Of a stretch of DNA of 64,000 nt, positions 23,601-34,700 are shown piece by piece (within the stretch, counting starts at the first letter, position 1; each line of letters begins with the position of its first letter). The notes below the pieces were generated by a model, which ran no database searches, was not told the origin of the DNA, and worked only from the letters and a program-made list of their open reading frames with translations. The position numbers and the translations under genes are program-made. This DNA comes from Arbacia lixula (Eukaryota; Echinodermata; Echinoidea; Arbacioida; Arbaciidae): the NCBI GenBank assembly GCA_963669155.1, contig OZ022587.1, positions 130,439-194,438 on the forward strand. Reading direction: 5' to 3'.

Positions 23601-23664
23601 AGTGCATCTCTTGGTTAGCCCACCGGTGGAGACGCTGGGCCACGTCTTCTACTTGCCCTGACAT
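9887..23664 (-). CDS. HAUS5: HAUS augmin-like complex subunit 5
   Basis: Sixteen exons join in phase with GT-AG sites: 23664-23543, 22047-21952, 20863-20676, 20228-20069, 19702-19609, 18589-18504, 17938-17774, 17331-17250, 16699-16542, 15906-15744, 15255-15175, 14342-14197, 12664-12547, 11786-11645, 10661-10529, 10004-9887. They encode 683 residues (human about 633). HAUS5 is a coiled-coil subunit of augmin, which sits on spindle microtubules and recruits the gamma-tubulin ring complex for branched nucleation. Diagnostic matches are SVWQYVLQHVHSIQTVHKIE in exon 2 (human IWAYILQHVHS), LETS/VRDV in exons 5-6, VHQLIE in exon 8 and WWEQPSQYL in exons 15-16 (human WWEQPGQ). Most of the middle is Lys/Glu/Gln-rich helix. 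The ATG at 23664 is the first in frame; a 5' UTR exon may lie further upstream. Exon 12 is the least conserved and least certain. Confidence 0.92.
12036..12275. mobile_element. Fold-back repeat, family C, plus partial copy
   Basis: GGTTTTCAATTATTGTAACTT near 12054 pairs with the reverse complement near 12145. The centre carries ACCATCAATGGTAACTACC facing its complement. A second partial copy starts near 12210, and another full copy lies at 53519-53674. Non-coding, inside HAUS5 intron 13. Confidence 0.75.
13822..14132. mobile_element. Fold-back repeat, family D
   Basis: Starts GGGAGTGTTTCACCAAGCTA and ends AGCTTGGTGAAACACTCCC, an inverted terminal pair. The interior matches the copy at 53676-54006 (for example TTTGATTAGGATTGTT). 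Non-coding. Its right end is about 65 bases from HAUS5 exon 12. Confidence 0.75.
14671..14917 (-). pseudogene. (CAT)n and LINE-derived fragment in HAUS5 intron 11
   Basis: A (TCA)n run at about 14671-14700 is followed by a minus-strand frame with GRPCKTWEESIKADRKVLNI, resembling the C-terminal tail after RT in some non-LTR retrotransposons (the NTRGRP-x-KTW-x-E-x-I-x-x-D pattern). Short, no RT core, no function expected. The family is uncertain. Confidence 0.5.
15938..16368. mobile_element. Chimeric MITE: family A left half joined to family B right half
   Basis: 15938-16158 matches the left and central part of family A (TTAAAGGGAATATACTGTAC, then the centre with GAGGATTTGTGATT). From about 16160 the sequence switches to the right half of family B (CACAACATATGGGAGAGCAC onward), ending CTATCCCTCTAA. 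It lies in HAUS5 intron 9, starting 32 bases from the exon 10 acceptor. Confidence 0.75.
16797..17130. mobile_element. Fold-back repeat, family E
   Basis: The termini AACCAGTTCGTAATTAC and GCAATTACGAACTGGCTT are inverted. An inverted related copy lies at 40945-41287 with shared blocks such as GCAGGTGCACATGGTGGAA. It is followed by AAGCGCTATATAAAAACC, a LINE-tail-like end. It lies in HAUS5 intron 8. Confidence 0.65.
17982..18499. repeat. Tandem duplication of about 265 bp in HAUS5 intron 6
   Basis: Two neighbouring copies, each starting GATTATTGCTTAT and ending near GTACTGTAACTCC(T/C)GTAGAATAAA. The second copy ends within a few bases of the exon 6 donor. Copies differ by scattered substitutions. 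Confidence 0.85.
18930..19690 (-). repeat. Array of HAUS5 exon 5 ends with splice donors
   Basis: The 3' half of exon 5 and its donor occur about five times on the minus strand. Copies are centred on CATCATG near 18960, 19096, 19294, 19456 and 19614, spaced 137-198 bp and separated by (CTC/CCT)n on the + strand. Every copy keeps a GTGAGAAC donor-like sequence; only the rightmost is joined to an acceptor (19703) and the full exon. The long Pro/Ser frames on the + strand here are artefacts of this array. Confidence 0.85.
19925..20090 (-). repeat. Duplicated HAUS5 exon 4 donor
   Basis: A unit of about 80 bp ending in the last bases of exon 4 plus its donor (+ strand ACCTACCTTCTAACGGACT) occurs at 19988-20006 and again, as the real splice site, at 20063-20081. 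Both copies are preceded by GGGGGCATTTTGACAAATTT on the + strand. Confidence 0.85.
20995..21080 (-). repeat. Degenerate copy of HAUS5 exon 3 acceptor and start
   Basis: The + strand stretch ACCTCCCTTATACCGGGCCT onward to AGATATGACTGTGAGTTAA copies 20813-20885, which holds the first 15 or so codons of exon 3 and its acceptor. The copy has lost bases around the acceptor and reads TTGTTGTTAGATATG where the true site has GGCTTTTGCTAGATATG. Confidence 0.8.
22097..22968. mobile_element. Adjacent full-length palindromic MITEs, families A and B
   Basis: Family A spans 22097-22477 (TTAAAGGGCATATACTGTAC to CTATATGCCCTTTAA) and family B 22474-22968 (TTAAAGGGATAGCTCACCC to GAACTATCCCTTTAA). Each folds back nearly end to end, and they share one TTAA at the junction. 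Family B contains the recurrent block GTGCTCTCCCATATGTTGTG. A partial B copy lies at about 21690-21860. All are in HAUS5 intron 1-2 sequence. Confidence 0.8.
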
Positions 23665-24451
23665 AGCACCAACCAAGTCCAACAGCCACAGATGGGTCAG
23701 GAGTATAGACTAAGATGGAACAGCTTCAGGTGTGGTCGCTTTTCAAAAAATGACACATTCAATATGATATGAGGATAAACGAAATGTCTAGTACATGTAG
23801 TATGAAATTTCAAAAGTTCTCTATTAAATACTTTTCTAAGATGAAGATTTTTAGTTGAAAATCAAAATACCAACCATGATTGGCAAATTACAGCAGGTTC
23901 TTATACCAAGTATATCATACTTTGACAACAATACATTATAACAAACGGACTGGTAACTTTGTAACTGAAAATTACCCTCTGAAAATTTTCTCATAAATGC
24001 TAGACCAACACGAAATATAAAAATTAGACAATATAGAGAACATCAAACCCAAAATACACTACAAAGACAAGCCTTAAATCACAATAAAGGTTTCAAAATC
24101 CATCATTGTAATATAGAGCAACTAAATCTTTTTTTGTGAGGATCGACTCCATTGTAATTGCATTGGCTTGGTCTTGGAATCACCTCCCACCAGAGTCCCG
24201 ACATTATAATAAATAGTCCAATCAATCAAAATCTTCAGGAGCAGGATTGACAAAATTAATCTCCAATACATTTAGTTAGTCATCGCGCCCTCTCTCCCGC
24301 TGCACTAAATCTTCTGGTATGTTGAGTACTGAGTCACTGCACTGCAGTGACTGCACTGAGTGTCGGTACTTGTGAATACTGCACTTGAACGCCTCAAAGA
24401 GGCTATAGACGTGCAGGCCATTCATGCAATCGCTGCCGCTATATACTTCTT

Positions 24452-26957
24452 TTAGTTAGCTTTAGCATGTTTTTTGCTTAGCTGTTTCTTAAATGCAGCT
24501 AGATCAGGTGCATTTTTAGTGGTGGGAGAAAGTGAATTCCACTCTACAATTGTACGAGGGTAGAGGGAATATTTGTAGCAATCCTTATTTGCTCTGATTA
24601 TATTGAAGTTTAAGTCATGAGACTGTCTGGTTATTCTAGTTGTTGGCCTGGAGGATGCTTTTGAAGTGATTTGATTTATATTACATGGAGTTATATTGTG
24701 TATTTCTTTAAACAAAAATATTAGCCGGCTACTTGTTCTCCTGTCTTGGAGGGTATCCCATTTTAGAATACTCATCATTTCAGTAACACTACTTGTGCGT
24801 TGATACTTGTTAGATACAAATCGTGCTGCTCTTCTTTGAGTTTTTTCAAGTTTATCTTGAAGATTTTTCTGGTGGGGATCCCACACAGAGCTACAATATT
24901 CCAGCCTAGGCCGCACAAGAGTCTTGTAGGCGATATCTTTAGTTTGGGTTGAACAATTCCATAGATTACGTTTCAACAATCCAAGTATACTGTTTGCTTT
25001 GTTTACGGTTGTATTAATATGATTAGTCCAAGACAAATTATTTGACAAATGAACACCTAGATATGGATAGCTGTCAACGATGCCCAGTTCAGAGTTCCCT
25101 AGATGGTATTTATAGGGAGTGATTTTCTTCTTGTGTGTAACATGCATAATAAAACACTTTGATGTGTTAAATTGCATTTGCCAGATATTTTGCCATTCAC
25201 ACAATTTGTTAAAGTCACTTTGAAGAAGATCACAGTCTTCAGTTGAGGAAATATTTCTGTACAATATAACATCGTCGGCAAACATCCATCCCCTGGCATT
25301 AATTTGGTCTGGTAGATCGTTTATATATGCAAGGAACAGGAGAGGGCCGAGGACTGTGCCCTGCGGGACCCCAGAGGTCACCAAAGCATCAATGGAGGTT
25401 TGACCATCAAGTATAACTCTCTGGTTTCGATTAGTAAGAAAAGCATCAATCCAGGCTTTGGTTTTCCCTCTAATGCCAAGATTATCGATTTTCTTTTGTG
25501 CGGTACAGTATCGAACGCCTTACTGAAGTCCATAATACAGACATCAGTTCGGCCACGATCATTGAGTGTCTGTGCTAGGTCATTTACTAATCCAGCTAAT
25601 TGAGTTTCACAAGACCTACCTCTTCTAAATCCATGTTGATTTTCACAGAGTATTGAGTGTTTATCAAAATGTTGCATAATATTAGTATAAATTATGTGTT
25701 CAAGTTGTTTGCATAAAATACAAGTCAAAGAGACAGGTCTGTAATTTTGTGGAAGTGTCCTGTCACCCTTTTTGAATATAGGGGAGACATTGGCATTAAG
25801 CCACTCTTTGGGTAAGTCCCCAGTTACGATTGATTTTTGATAGATTATCTGTAGGATAGGTGCTACGCTTGAAACACATTCCTTGAGAACTCTAGATGGA
25901 ATATTATCTGGACCTGAAGCTTTATTAACTTTCAGATTTTTCAGAAGTTTTTCAACACCCTTAACAGTAACTGTAATATCTGGCATATCTGGTACAGAAC
26001 TATTGTCTAAGTTTGGCATAAAAGAGAGATCCTCCTGTGTAAAAACAGAACAGAACTGATCATTCAGTGCTTGAGCTTTGGATTTTGCATCGGAATGTAG
26101 ACGTCCTTCGGTCTTTAGAGAAGATACACCAAATACATCTCTTCGTAGAGTCTTAATATAATTCCAGAAGGGTTTTGAATTGTCACTCTTGAGGCAATCG
26201 CCAATTTTTCGAATATGCTCTTGCCGTAGTTTTCTCACGTCTCTATCATTTTTACGTCTTAATTGCTTGTACAAATTCCAAAGTTCTGGATTATTTGAGT
26301 TTCTGGCCCTTTTATAGAGCTTGTGTTTCTTCTTGATATTACGTTTCATGGTTGAGTTTATCCAAGGAACATTTGGTTTGGAAGAAGTTTTCTTGGATGG
26401 AACGTTTACATTCATAGATGATTTTAAGGTGTTTGAAAATCTTTCCCAAAGATCGTTGACAGTCGAGTTCTGAACAAATTTTATTATATAACTTATTCAA
26501 ATCTTCATTTATCTTAGTAAATTCAGCTCTCTTATAGAGATACCCTTTTCGTTTTGGAAGTTTGATCATCTTTGGTTTAATAAATAGCAGCGTGAATAAT
26601 GACCACTTCATGGTCACTTATGCCTGGTTTAATATCAACCTTTTCAAGGAAGGATGGGATGTTAGTAAAACAAAGATCCAATATAGCATTGTTTCTAGTA
26701 GGTGACTTCACCATTTGGTGTAAATTGTGATCCTGAGCAGTGTCAATCATGGCATTACTTGGACCTGGGTATCGACCACTGGGCTTTAAGGTGTTTAATT
26801 CCCAGTCCACGTCAGGCAGATTAAAATCCCCCAGCAGCCACATGGATGATTGTCTTGGGATTTTTACCAAGGCATTATCAAGCAATTTAATGTATTCGGA
26901 ACCTGTGGTACGACGGTAGGTCACTGAGTCTGAGCCTGGCTGAGGAGGTGATTCCAT
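24452..26957 (-). pseudogene. CR1/L2-like non-LTR retrotransposon, frameshifted
   Basis: The minus strand carries, in order, the C-terminal half of an APE-type endonuclease (LLGDFNLPDVDW, later SDHEVV; 26957-26577), a linker (26617-26339), RT with HGFRRGRSCETQL and MDFSKAFDTVPHKR (26415 to about 25500), then TSGVPQGTVLGPLLF and the FADD catalytic motif (25384 onward) and the thumb/tail ending at TAA 24452. At least three frame breaks (near 26590, 26460 and 25500) and loss of the ORF2 start make it inactive. It lies upstream of HAUS5 on the same strand; the exact 3' end, probably near 24270, was not determined. Confidence 0.88.
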
Positions 26958-27359
26958 TGAAAAATATTTTATTTGGGGAGAATATAATATAGTTTAAAGG
27001 TATTTGAAATACCTTTTTGAATCTGAAAGGGACAAAAGGTTAATCAATCGGTGACATTGTCTCACACGGTAAGTTCGGGAACACTAAACCTCAACAACAG
27101 TCAACAGGCAACATGCATACAGTTCAGATTGGTGGCTACACACTGACACAGTCTTCAACGAATGGGACACATTGACTTCTAATCATTATTCACAATCACA
27201 ATTATCAATCATTCTACTCCGGAACGCTGCAGCCAATGTCAAAAAAATTTGCATTACAAAGCATACCTTTCAACATTAGCAGTGTTGAGATGATTCGCAC
27301 TTGTCGTTAACCGTCACGGATCACGGATTGCTCAAACTAAATAAATTGAAGATCAAAAT

Positions 27360-27640
27360 GTTGAATTTCGCGCTTCGCGGGCGGCGATGCGATGGCGCTG
27401 TCTCTTTTCACAGCTTAGCTTAATCTTTCGCTGCGCGCGCGCGCGCCCTCAGACCGATCAGCATCGCCTCGCCTCCTCTCATCTCGTCGAGGCCCTGACG
27501 TCTGCTTCGAAGCTTCCCTGCCCGATCCCGAGCGCGAAAGCGCAGCTCGCGGCGCTCACCGGCACCTCGCTTCGCTCGGGAAGCAGCCGCCATGCGCCAA
27601 TGCCTCGACCAGAGGCTAGGCTACCTTTATGGAATACAGG
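27360..27640. other. GC- and CpG-rich block
   Basis: Bases 27367-27600 are markedly richer in GC and CpG (CGCGCGCGCGCGC near 27436) than the surrounding DNA. The one open frame here (27387-27674, +) is not recognised. A promoter island, perhaps for HAUS5 on the minus strand before the LINE inserted, is possible but unproven. 26960-27360 shows nothing recognisable apart from a short palindrome near 26998. Confidence 0.3.
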
Positions 27641-27814
27641 TTCAGCATGGCACAACTTTCTTTCAGTTCTGTAGCCTTCACTCAGTCGTACAGCATCTCG
27701 TCACAAATGGCTACAATTACACATCGGCTAGAAATCGTGCCTGCAAATCAGATAATGGATGATGATGCCATCTTGCTGCATGCTTCTCATGGATCTGGTA
27801 AGTGGTAGTGGTAC

Positions 27815-27931
27815 CCCGCTTGACGACAGTTGAAGACTGCATTGCTTTCTTGGCTGAAGTGAAAGAGGTCTGCCAGCCAACACATGGGTAGGGTGTGCGA
27901 GGTATGCCACTAGCCACTTGCCTGGTGGGCT
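27815..27931 (+). pseudogene. Merlin-type transposase remnant, left part
   Basis: The + frame reads TVEDCIAFLAEVKEVCQP and then breaks at a stop. It resembles the N-terminal region of Merlin/IS1016 (ISXO2-like) transposases ahead of the zinc ribbon, and continues across the gypsy insertion at 37905. Alone it would be too short to call; continuity with the right part supports it. Confidence 0.55.
27928..27931. other. Target site duplication GGCT (left)
   Basis: GGCT directly precedes the left LTR and recurs directly after the right LTR (37905-37908). Four-base duplications are usual for CsRn1-type Ty3/gypsy elements. Confidence 0.85.
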
Positions 27932-30806
27932 TGTAGCATGTTGGTTATATTATGTCATTTAATTAGATTCTTTCTTTAAAATGTCATGAACATGAACGAA
28001 ATGTTGCCTGTAAATTACCATCATTGTAAATCATTATTAGGCAACGCACACTTCACATAAGATTGCCTTGTATGTTCCATATTGTATCACTGGCATATCA
28101 GTTTGTAAATATCAGTAAACCCGTCCATTAGCATGTCTAGACAGGTGTTTACGTTTTCAGTTTATAACGTATGCTAATATATTCATGTATGTATATATTC
28201 TGACGTGTTAGCGTAAGCGTAGTACTTCTAACCAATCAAGTGTAAATATGTTAATTTAGTAATGAATATGTATTAGTACGCGTTTCGTTAGCGAATCAGC
28301 ACGAGAGCCGATCGCGTCTATATTTCGCAATTTCCATACGGATTCGCGATTGTCAGCCATTTTTGTTAACAGAAAACCCCGCACGAAGATAGCGTCGAGT
28401 CAACACACGTTTCAACTTCGCTCCGCGACCGAGCAAATGTCAATGTATTTTATATACGAGACAGTGAAATTTGCAAAGCCAAACTGAGCGATATTTTACT
28501 GCAGAAACTCAACTAATTGGACTGCCAGATTATATATGCAGCTACTGCATCTAAACTGTGAATTTACAGCGAACAATTTACATTATCAGCGTGACATCCA
28601 GCCTAACGTACAACCCGTACAAAGTGATATTTGGACACTATTACAGCCAGGGTTGTCGCCTCAACTTCTCGCTAAAATCACAGCACTAGGCTAAGAGCGT
28701 CATCAACTAGACCTGGACCTAGATCTGGTCTAACCACTGCAGGGACACAATTATATTGCAAGACGCCGTACAAAGGTCGATACACATCCCAGCGGACGTC
28801 AGCTAATGACAAGAGTCCCATGCATCAAACAATTATTGCATTATTGTAATGCATCGCAAGCCAAGGACAAGTAAGGTTTTCCTGATCTTCTTCAGCAATT
28901 AAGCCCGTTCAACTTGTCGCAAACTCTTTAGATTACATCTCGCGTCACCGTTCGATCGCGTCACCTATCGCGGACTACAAGGGACACTTCCCCGAACAGC
29001 GTGCACGCTAAATTCTCGCCGCGAATCAGCCGAGCTAGAGAACCAACTACGAGCGATTTCGCAATCTACCTCGGATATGAATTCCTAGAGGACATTTCAG
29101 CGGTATTCCGGATTTGCATATTACTGCATCGAACTCCCGGTGAGCCCGTTCTGTATAACATTTAATGACCCAAAGTCATTGATATAAATTGTATAAATCA
29201 TCCGCTAAACAAAAGCTAAACTAAACTCAAGTTTACTGCTGTAAAGAAGGTGTTGATGATAATATTACTTAACTTATAAAGTTTCATGTTTGAAAGTTAA
29301 AGGTAGAGGTTATATACTTATTGTGGATAAACCCACATCTAAGCAGATATATAAGCTTATCTAAGTTCAACCTCCCTATTCATACCAATTAAGGCATCAT
29401 TTACCTGTAAGAATATTAAGACTGTACATAGTGTATTAATTCTGGTTATTTCATGTTGAGTTATTTAGAAATCTATATGATTACCGTGTAAAGAATTAAT
29501 TCAACCACCATCAGTTATGTTTTCTTGGAGCAATATCATGACTAATTGTAGCCAGGGTATTTAGACATACATGTACAAGTACATATAATGTGTTGATGCA
29601 AATAACGTCCACAGTCGCCCAGCTTTATAAACCGCTGCTCCAATAGATCTAAATACATCATTAAATCGTGAGCCATTATTGCCACGGCACGTCCGGCTAA
29701 ATTACAAATAAATAAAGCCAGGACGCATACACGCTACATTGCGTTATAATACCAAAAGCGATTAACATCCCTTAAAGGTTGATGTTATGATAAAATATAA
29801 TATTTCATTCCAACCCTTTTTTTTTGGTTAGTTAATGGCTGTTGTTGGTTCAACATTGCCAGCGTATAAATTAACCAAATAAGAGGGGGATCATTTTATT
29901 AATTACCTTGAGGGTATTTCCTCGGTAATATTCAGCTGATGTAATAATTCCAGTATATATATACCCGACCCGCAACAAGTTGCGCCGGTCGATGAAGAGC
30001 ATAATTTGATGTTCTAATTACGCGCACCAAACATTGGTAGCCTCCTAAATAAAGGATCATTTTAAATTAGCGCCATCTAGTGTCAACTTTAGCACCTCAC
30101 TCGTGACGTGCATGTTACCGAGTTGCACTTTTTATGGATGCACATTTCATTGCAGGTTAATAAACCACAGCCTTTATAATAAGGCAATACAGATAAATTC
30201 TATAGCCCAAGTAGGCTTAACATATTGTTTATAAAAACAAACGCTTGTGGATTACAAAATCTACTAGAGCTCAGTAAACGGATGAATATTAACCGTTGGA
30301 TATTCACGACAGTTATTGACTTGCATCGCTATTGTCATATGGATACACTATCGTGATAAACCAACACAAACCATCGTACCCATTAGTACGAACTATAACT
30401 ATACGAATACCCATTTATTTCCTAATTATATTGTTGATAAATAAACAGCAACCAAAGATAAAGGTATATCGGTATTTTCCATAAGTAAATTACATGCATA
30501 TATATTGTGTTCACGGAAGGAGAATTACTTCACAAGAGATTTGAATACATATAATTAAACGCACATTCAAACGTACATTTGTGTACAACGAAGTTTTGTA
30601 TAGTGTCTGACCAATCGTAATTGTTTTTATTTTTATGTTGGCAAATGTGATGAGAGCACGCAATGATGATTTGAGGTGTTTCACGTGCGATTGATAGTGA
30701 TTTTAGGATTACTGCATGAACCGATGTTTATAAACCTTAACTTCATCATATTTAACACCACATTTTTATTATAGTCATAACCCGGCTATAGTACAAAACC
30801 GCCACA
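27932..30806 (+). repeat. Left LTR of Ty3/gypsy element (2875 bp)
   Basis: Begins TGTAGCATGTTGG and ends AACCGCCACA, so it has the canonical TG...CA termini. It matches 35033-37904 almost base for base; by eye I found two substitutions (near 28690 and 29986), a 1-base indel (near 29361) and a 4-base indel (near 29428). At 2.87 kb it is far longer than most Ty3/gypsy LTRs and longer than gag. No coding frame is seen in it. Several TATA-like stretches (for example TATATATA near 29953) could serve as a promoter. Confidence 0.97.
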
Positions 30807-30807
30807 T

Positions 30808-30826
30808 TGGTGACCCCGACGTGATT
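30808..30826 (+). other. Primer binding site for tRNA-Trp
   Basis: TGGTGACCCCGACGTGATT, one base after the LTR, is complementary to the 3' end of animal tRNA-Trp including its CCA. Use of tRNA-Trp is characteristic of the CsRn1 clade. Confidence 0.9.
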
Positions 30827-30888
30827 GGTCGACACATAAATTATATCGTAATTTGAGCTAATACTGCTCTTACACATTCATACCCATC

Positions 30889-31761
30889 ATGGCCCATAAA
30901 CAAGAGCCTGATGAGGTAAAGCCGCCCACAATGGAGGCGAAAGACGTCAAGCCGAACGTCAGCTTCGTAGCCATAAAGCTACCACCATATTGGCCGGCGG
31001 ACCCTATGGTTTGGTTCGCGCAAGCGGAAGCGCAGTTCGCCACACGAGGCATCACGGTAGAAGAAACAAAATTCTACCACATAGTCTCCGCACTCCAGCC
31101 CGAGGTGGCCGTAGAGGTTCGTGACCTCATCATAGACACACCCGCTCAGAAGCCATACTCCACCCTTAAGGCGGAGTTAATAAAGCGCACATCAGCGTCT
31201 GAACAACGACGGGTACAGCTCCTCCTAAGCGAGGAAGAACTAGGGGATAAAAAACCATCCCAGCTGCTGCGTCGTATGCGCCAGTTACTCGGGGACCGAC
31301 ACCTCGAGGAAGGCATATTCAAGGAATTGTTCTTACAACGCCTAACCCCAAGCATCCGTGTTGTCCTTGCGGCATCCGTGGACTCAGTTTCGCTGGACGC
31401 CCTAGCAAACCTAGCGGACCGGATCATGGACGTTCATGTCCCCCAAATCGCCGCAGCCGCCCCTATACCGCAGACTGCGCCAATGCCAAGCGTACCCGCA
31501 TCCAATTACCACTCCCTTGAGGAGAAGGTAAATTGCCTCGTCGCCGCGGTGGACAAGCTCCAGACTCAGCTCGACCGATCGCGTTCTACCTCCCGAGGAA
31601 GGAATACAGGTCGGAACCGTAGTCGGAGCCGTGACAGAAAGCAGGTCGGCGATCTTTGTTGGTACCACCATAAATTTGGGGCCAAGTCATTCAGGTGTAT
31701 TTCACCGTGTAAATTTCCTACGAAACCGACAGAGTCGGGAAACGGGAAACCCAGCCAGTAG
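30889..31761 (+). CDS. gag: Ty3/gypsy gag polyprotein (CsRn1-type)
   Basis: 290 residues from ATG 30889, 81 bases after the primer site. The central region ([19 protein letters not shown], then [11 protein letters not shown]) matches the capsid-like Gag of CsRn1/Kabuki-type elements. Near the C-terminus, after a Ser/Arg-rich basic stretch, a CHCC knuckle (C257, H260/H261, C270, C274) replaces the usual CCHC, a CsRn1 hallmark. It would form the particle that packages the RNA. The frame is intact and ends at TAG 31759-31761 inside the overlap with pol. Confidence 0.95.
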   Translation: MAHKQEPDEVKPPTMEAKDVKPNVSFVAIKLPPYWPADPMVWFAQAEAQFATRGITVEETKFYHIVSALQPEVAVEVRDLIIDTPAQKPYSTLKAELIKRTSASEQRRVQLLLSEEELGDKKPSQLLRRMRQLLGDRHLEEGIFKELFLQRLTPSIRVVLAASVDSVSLDALANLADRIMDVHVPQIAAAAPIPQTAPMPSVPASNYHSLEEKVNCLVAAVDKLQTQLDRSRSTSRGRNTGRNRSRSRDRKQVGDLCWYHHKFGAKSFRCISPCKFPTKPTESGNGKPSQ

Positions 31762-31781
31762 ATGCGGCACTGCCCGCTGGG
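31737..31781 (+). promoter_or_regulatory. Probable -1 ribosomal frameshift signal between gag and pol
   Basis: GGGAAAC at 31737-31743 is in the gag register G GGA AAC, fitting the X-XXY-YYZ slippery pattern. A -1 slip there leads straight into the open pol frame (open from 31713). Six bases downstream, CCCAGC (31750-31755) can pair with GCTGGG (31776-31781), and CAGT (31756-31759) with ACTG (31769-31772), forming a stem-loop that contains the gag stop codon. Confidence 0.75.
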
Positions 31782-34700
31782 ACAAACTGCCGCTTGTTCT
31801 TCGTTCGAGACCATATTTCTATGAGCAAATTCTTGGTGGACACTGGCGCTACAGTAAGTGTCATACCCGCCGCAGTGAAGGACAGAAAGTCCGCATCGCC
31901 TTTCACACTATCGGCCAATAAAACAACAATAGCCACCTACGGTCAGCGATCCCTGACCCTTGACCTCGGCCTACGCCGGACATTCAGGTGGATCTTCATC
32001 CTGGCAGATGTATCGACGCCACTATTGGGAGCAGATTTTCTGCACCATTATGGACTTGTGGTAGACGTCCGTGCACAGTGCCTGCGCGACTCCACAACTC
32101 AATTAGCAGTTGTAGGCATGGACCCGGTTCCCTCAACTGGTGGAATTAGTCCTACCATGAGCCCGATAGAACCGGCCAACTCCTACGAGGAGATTCTCGC
32201 GCAATTCCCGGACATCACAAGTCCGATGCACAAGGACGCACCAATAAAGCATGACGTGACGCACCATATCGTCACCGAAGGGCCCCCATGCATAGGCCGC
32301 CCGCGTCGTCTGCCCACAGACCGGCTCAACATAGCCCGAAACGAATTTCAACACATGCTCGATCTAGGGATCATTGAGCCCTCAGACAGCCCGTGGTCAT
32401 CCCCGCTCCACATGGTGCCCAAAAAGTCGGGAGACTGGCGCCCGTGTGGGGATTATCGGGCACTGAACAGAATGACCGTACCTGACCGGTACCCAATCCC
32501 ACACCTGCAGGATTTTGCAGTGCATTTAGTGGGGAAGAAGATCTTCTCAAAGATCGACCTGGTCAGGGCGTATCACCAGATACCTATCGACCCGGCGGAT
32601 GTGCCCAAGACGGCCATTACAACCCCATTTGGGTTATTCAATTTCCGCCGGATGCCAATCGGCCTGCGTAACGCGGCCCAAACCTTCCAAAGGTTCATCG
32701 ATAGAGTTACAAGGGATCTACCCTTCGTCTATGCCTACATAGACGACCTCTTGATTGCGAGCGACACACCCGACCAGCACCGTGACCACCTGCGCCAACT
32801 CTTTTCCAGACTACAAGAGTATGGTGTGGTCGTGCACCCCACAAAGTGCGAGCTTGGCAAAGAGGAGCTGGACTTCCTAGGCCATCACCTTGACAGTCAG
32901 GGCTGCCATCCCCTTCCAGAAAAGGTTGCCTCAATCAGGGAATTCCCGCAACCTACTACACTGAAACCGCTGCGCGCGTTCCTAGGCATGGTAAATTTTT
33001 ACTGCCGTTTCATTCCGCACTGCGCTGAAATTCTCGCGCCCTTGACAGATCTGCTCCGCAATCAACCACGCCGCTCAAGCAAACCATTGCCATGGTCCCC
33101 GGAGTGTACTACTGCGTTCCGCAGGATCAAACATGATCTTGCCAACGCAACTATGTTAGTACACCCCTCATCGGACCGGCATAGCTGCCTCATGGTCGAC
33201 GCCTCCGACACAGCCGTCGGCGCTGTTCTACAGCAGGAACACGAAGGCGAATCGAGACCAATTGCATTCTTTTCCAAGAGACTGCAACCAAACGAGGTCA
33301 AATATAGCACATTTGGCCGAGAACTCCTAGCTATCTATCTAGCCATAAGGCATTTCCGCCATTTCCTCGAAGGTCGTGAATTCACAGTTTTCACGGACCA
33401 CAAACCTCTGATCTATGCTCTGCGCGCAAAGCCTGACAGGCACTCGCCCAGAGAGATACGCCACTTGGACTATATCTCACAGTTCACGGCGGATATCCGG
33501 CACATTAAAGGCCAAGACAATGTCGTGGCGGATGCCCTATCACGCATCCCAGTCATGGCCCTACATTCATCTCAGACCGTCGATCTCGACGAAATCAGTA
33601 AGGACCAGCAGGATGATGCAGAATTGCGATTACTCCTCGAGGATGACTCGTCCTTAAAACTTGAAAAAGTTCTCCTAGCTTCTCAAGCAGGATACATCTG
33701 GTGTGACACATCAACCGGTCAACCACGACCGTTCATCCCAAAGCGCCATAGGCGGACTGTTTTTGAGTCCCTCCACGGATTGTCCCATCCCGGCATCAAC
33801 GCCACCCAGAAGTTGGTAGTTGCGCGTTACGTTTGGCCAGGGATCAATAAGGACGTCCGGGAATGGGCACGCACATGCGTGCAGTGCCAACGCGCAAAGA
33901 TACACAGACACATCAGAGCCCCACTGGGCACCTTCGCTGCCCCTGATGCCCGCTTTGGCTACATCCACATAGATTTGGTTGGGCCATTGCCCCCATCACA
34001 AGGGTACTCTTACCTACTCACAGTAGTTGACAGGTTCACCCGATGGCCTGAGGCTTTCCCCATCAGGGATATATCGGCCGAAACCGTAGCGAAAGTGCTA
34101 TTTGAGCACTGGATTGCCCGATTTGGATCACCCATATCCATTACTCACGAACGTGGCCGACAATTCGAGTCTGTCTTATTCAAGACATTGACAGATCTTT
34201 TAGGCAGTACATCAGTGCGCACCACTGCATATCACCCTCAGTCCAACGGACTTGTGGAACGTTTCCACAGGCAGCTAAAGGCCTCCCTGAAGGCACAGCC
34301 GGAACCTACTCGATGGACAGAGCACTTGCCTCTCATACTACTCGGCATTCGTGCCACAGTCAAGGAAGATATCGGCTGTACACCAGCGGAGCTTGTTTAT
34401 GGGACCAACCTTCGGCTCCCGGGACAAATGGTAGCTCCGAGCTCAGCCACAGAATCCTTTGACCCTACCGATTATGCGCATAGGCTTAAACGCCACATGG
34501 TGGACCTCTCGCCTGCTGGCACGCGCCAACAATCGGTCAAGTCGTACATTCCAAAAGTTTTGGACGACTGTACACATGTCTTCATCCGACAAGACCATGT
34601 TCAGAAACCTCTACAACCACCCTATTGTGGCCCATTCAAGGTCACACAGCGCACTCCAAAGTATTTTGTGCTAGATCAGCGGGGCAAACGAGTGACGGTG

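Noticed and set aside
27387..27674. 95-codon + frame in the CpG-rich block
   Set aside because: GC-rich composition keeps frames open; no family recognised.
28000..30800. Hidden gene inside the unusually long LTR
   Set aside because: No frame above about 60 codons in either LTR and both copies have frequent stops in all frames.
33711..33968. Minus-strand and out-of-frame ORFs across gag-pol and LTRs
   Set aside because: Shadows of the well-supported gag and pol frames.
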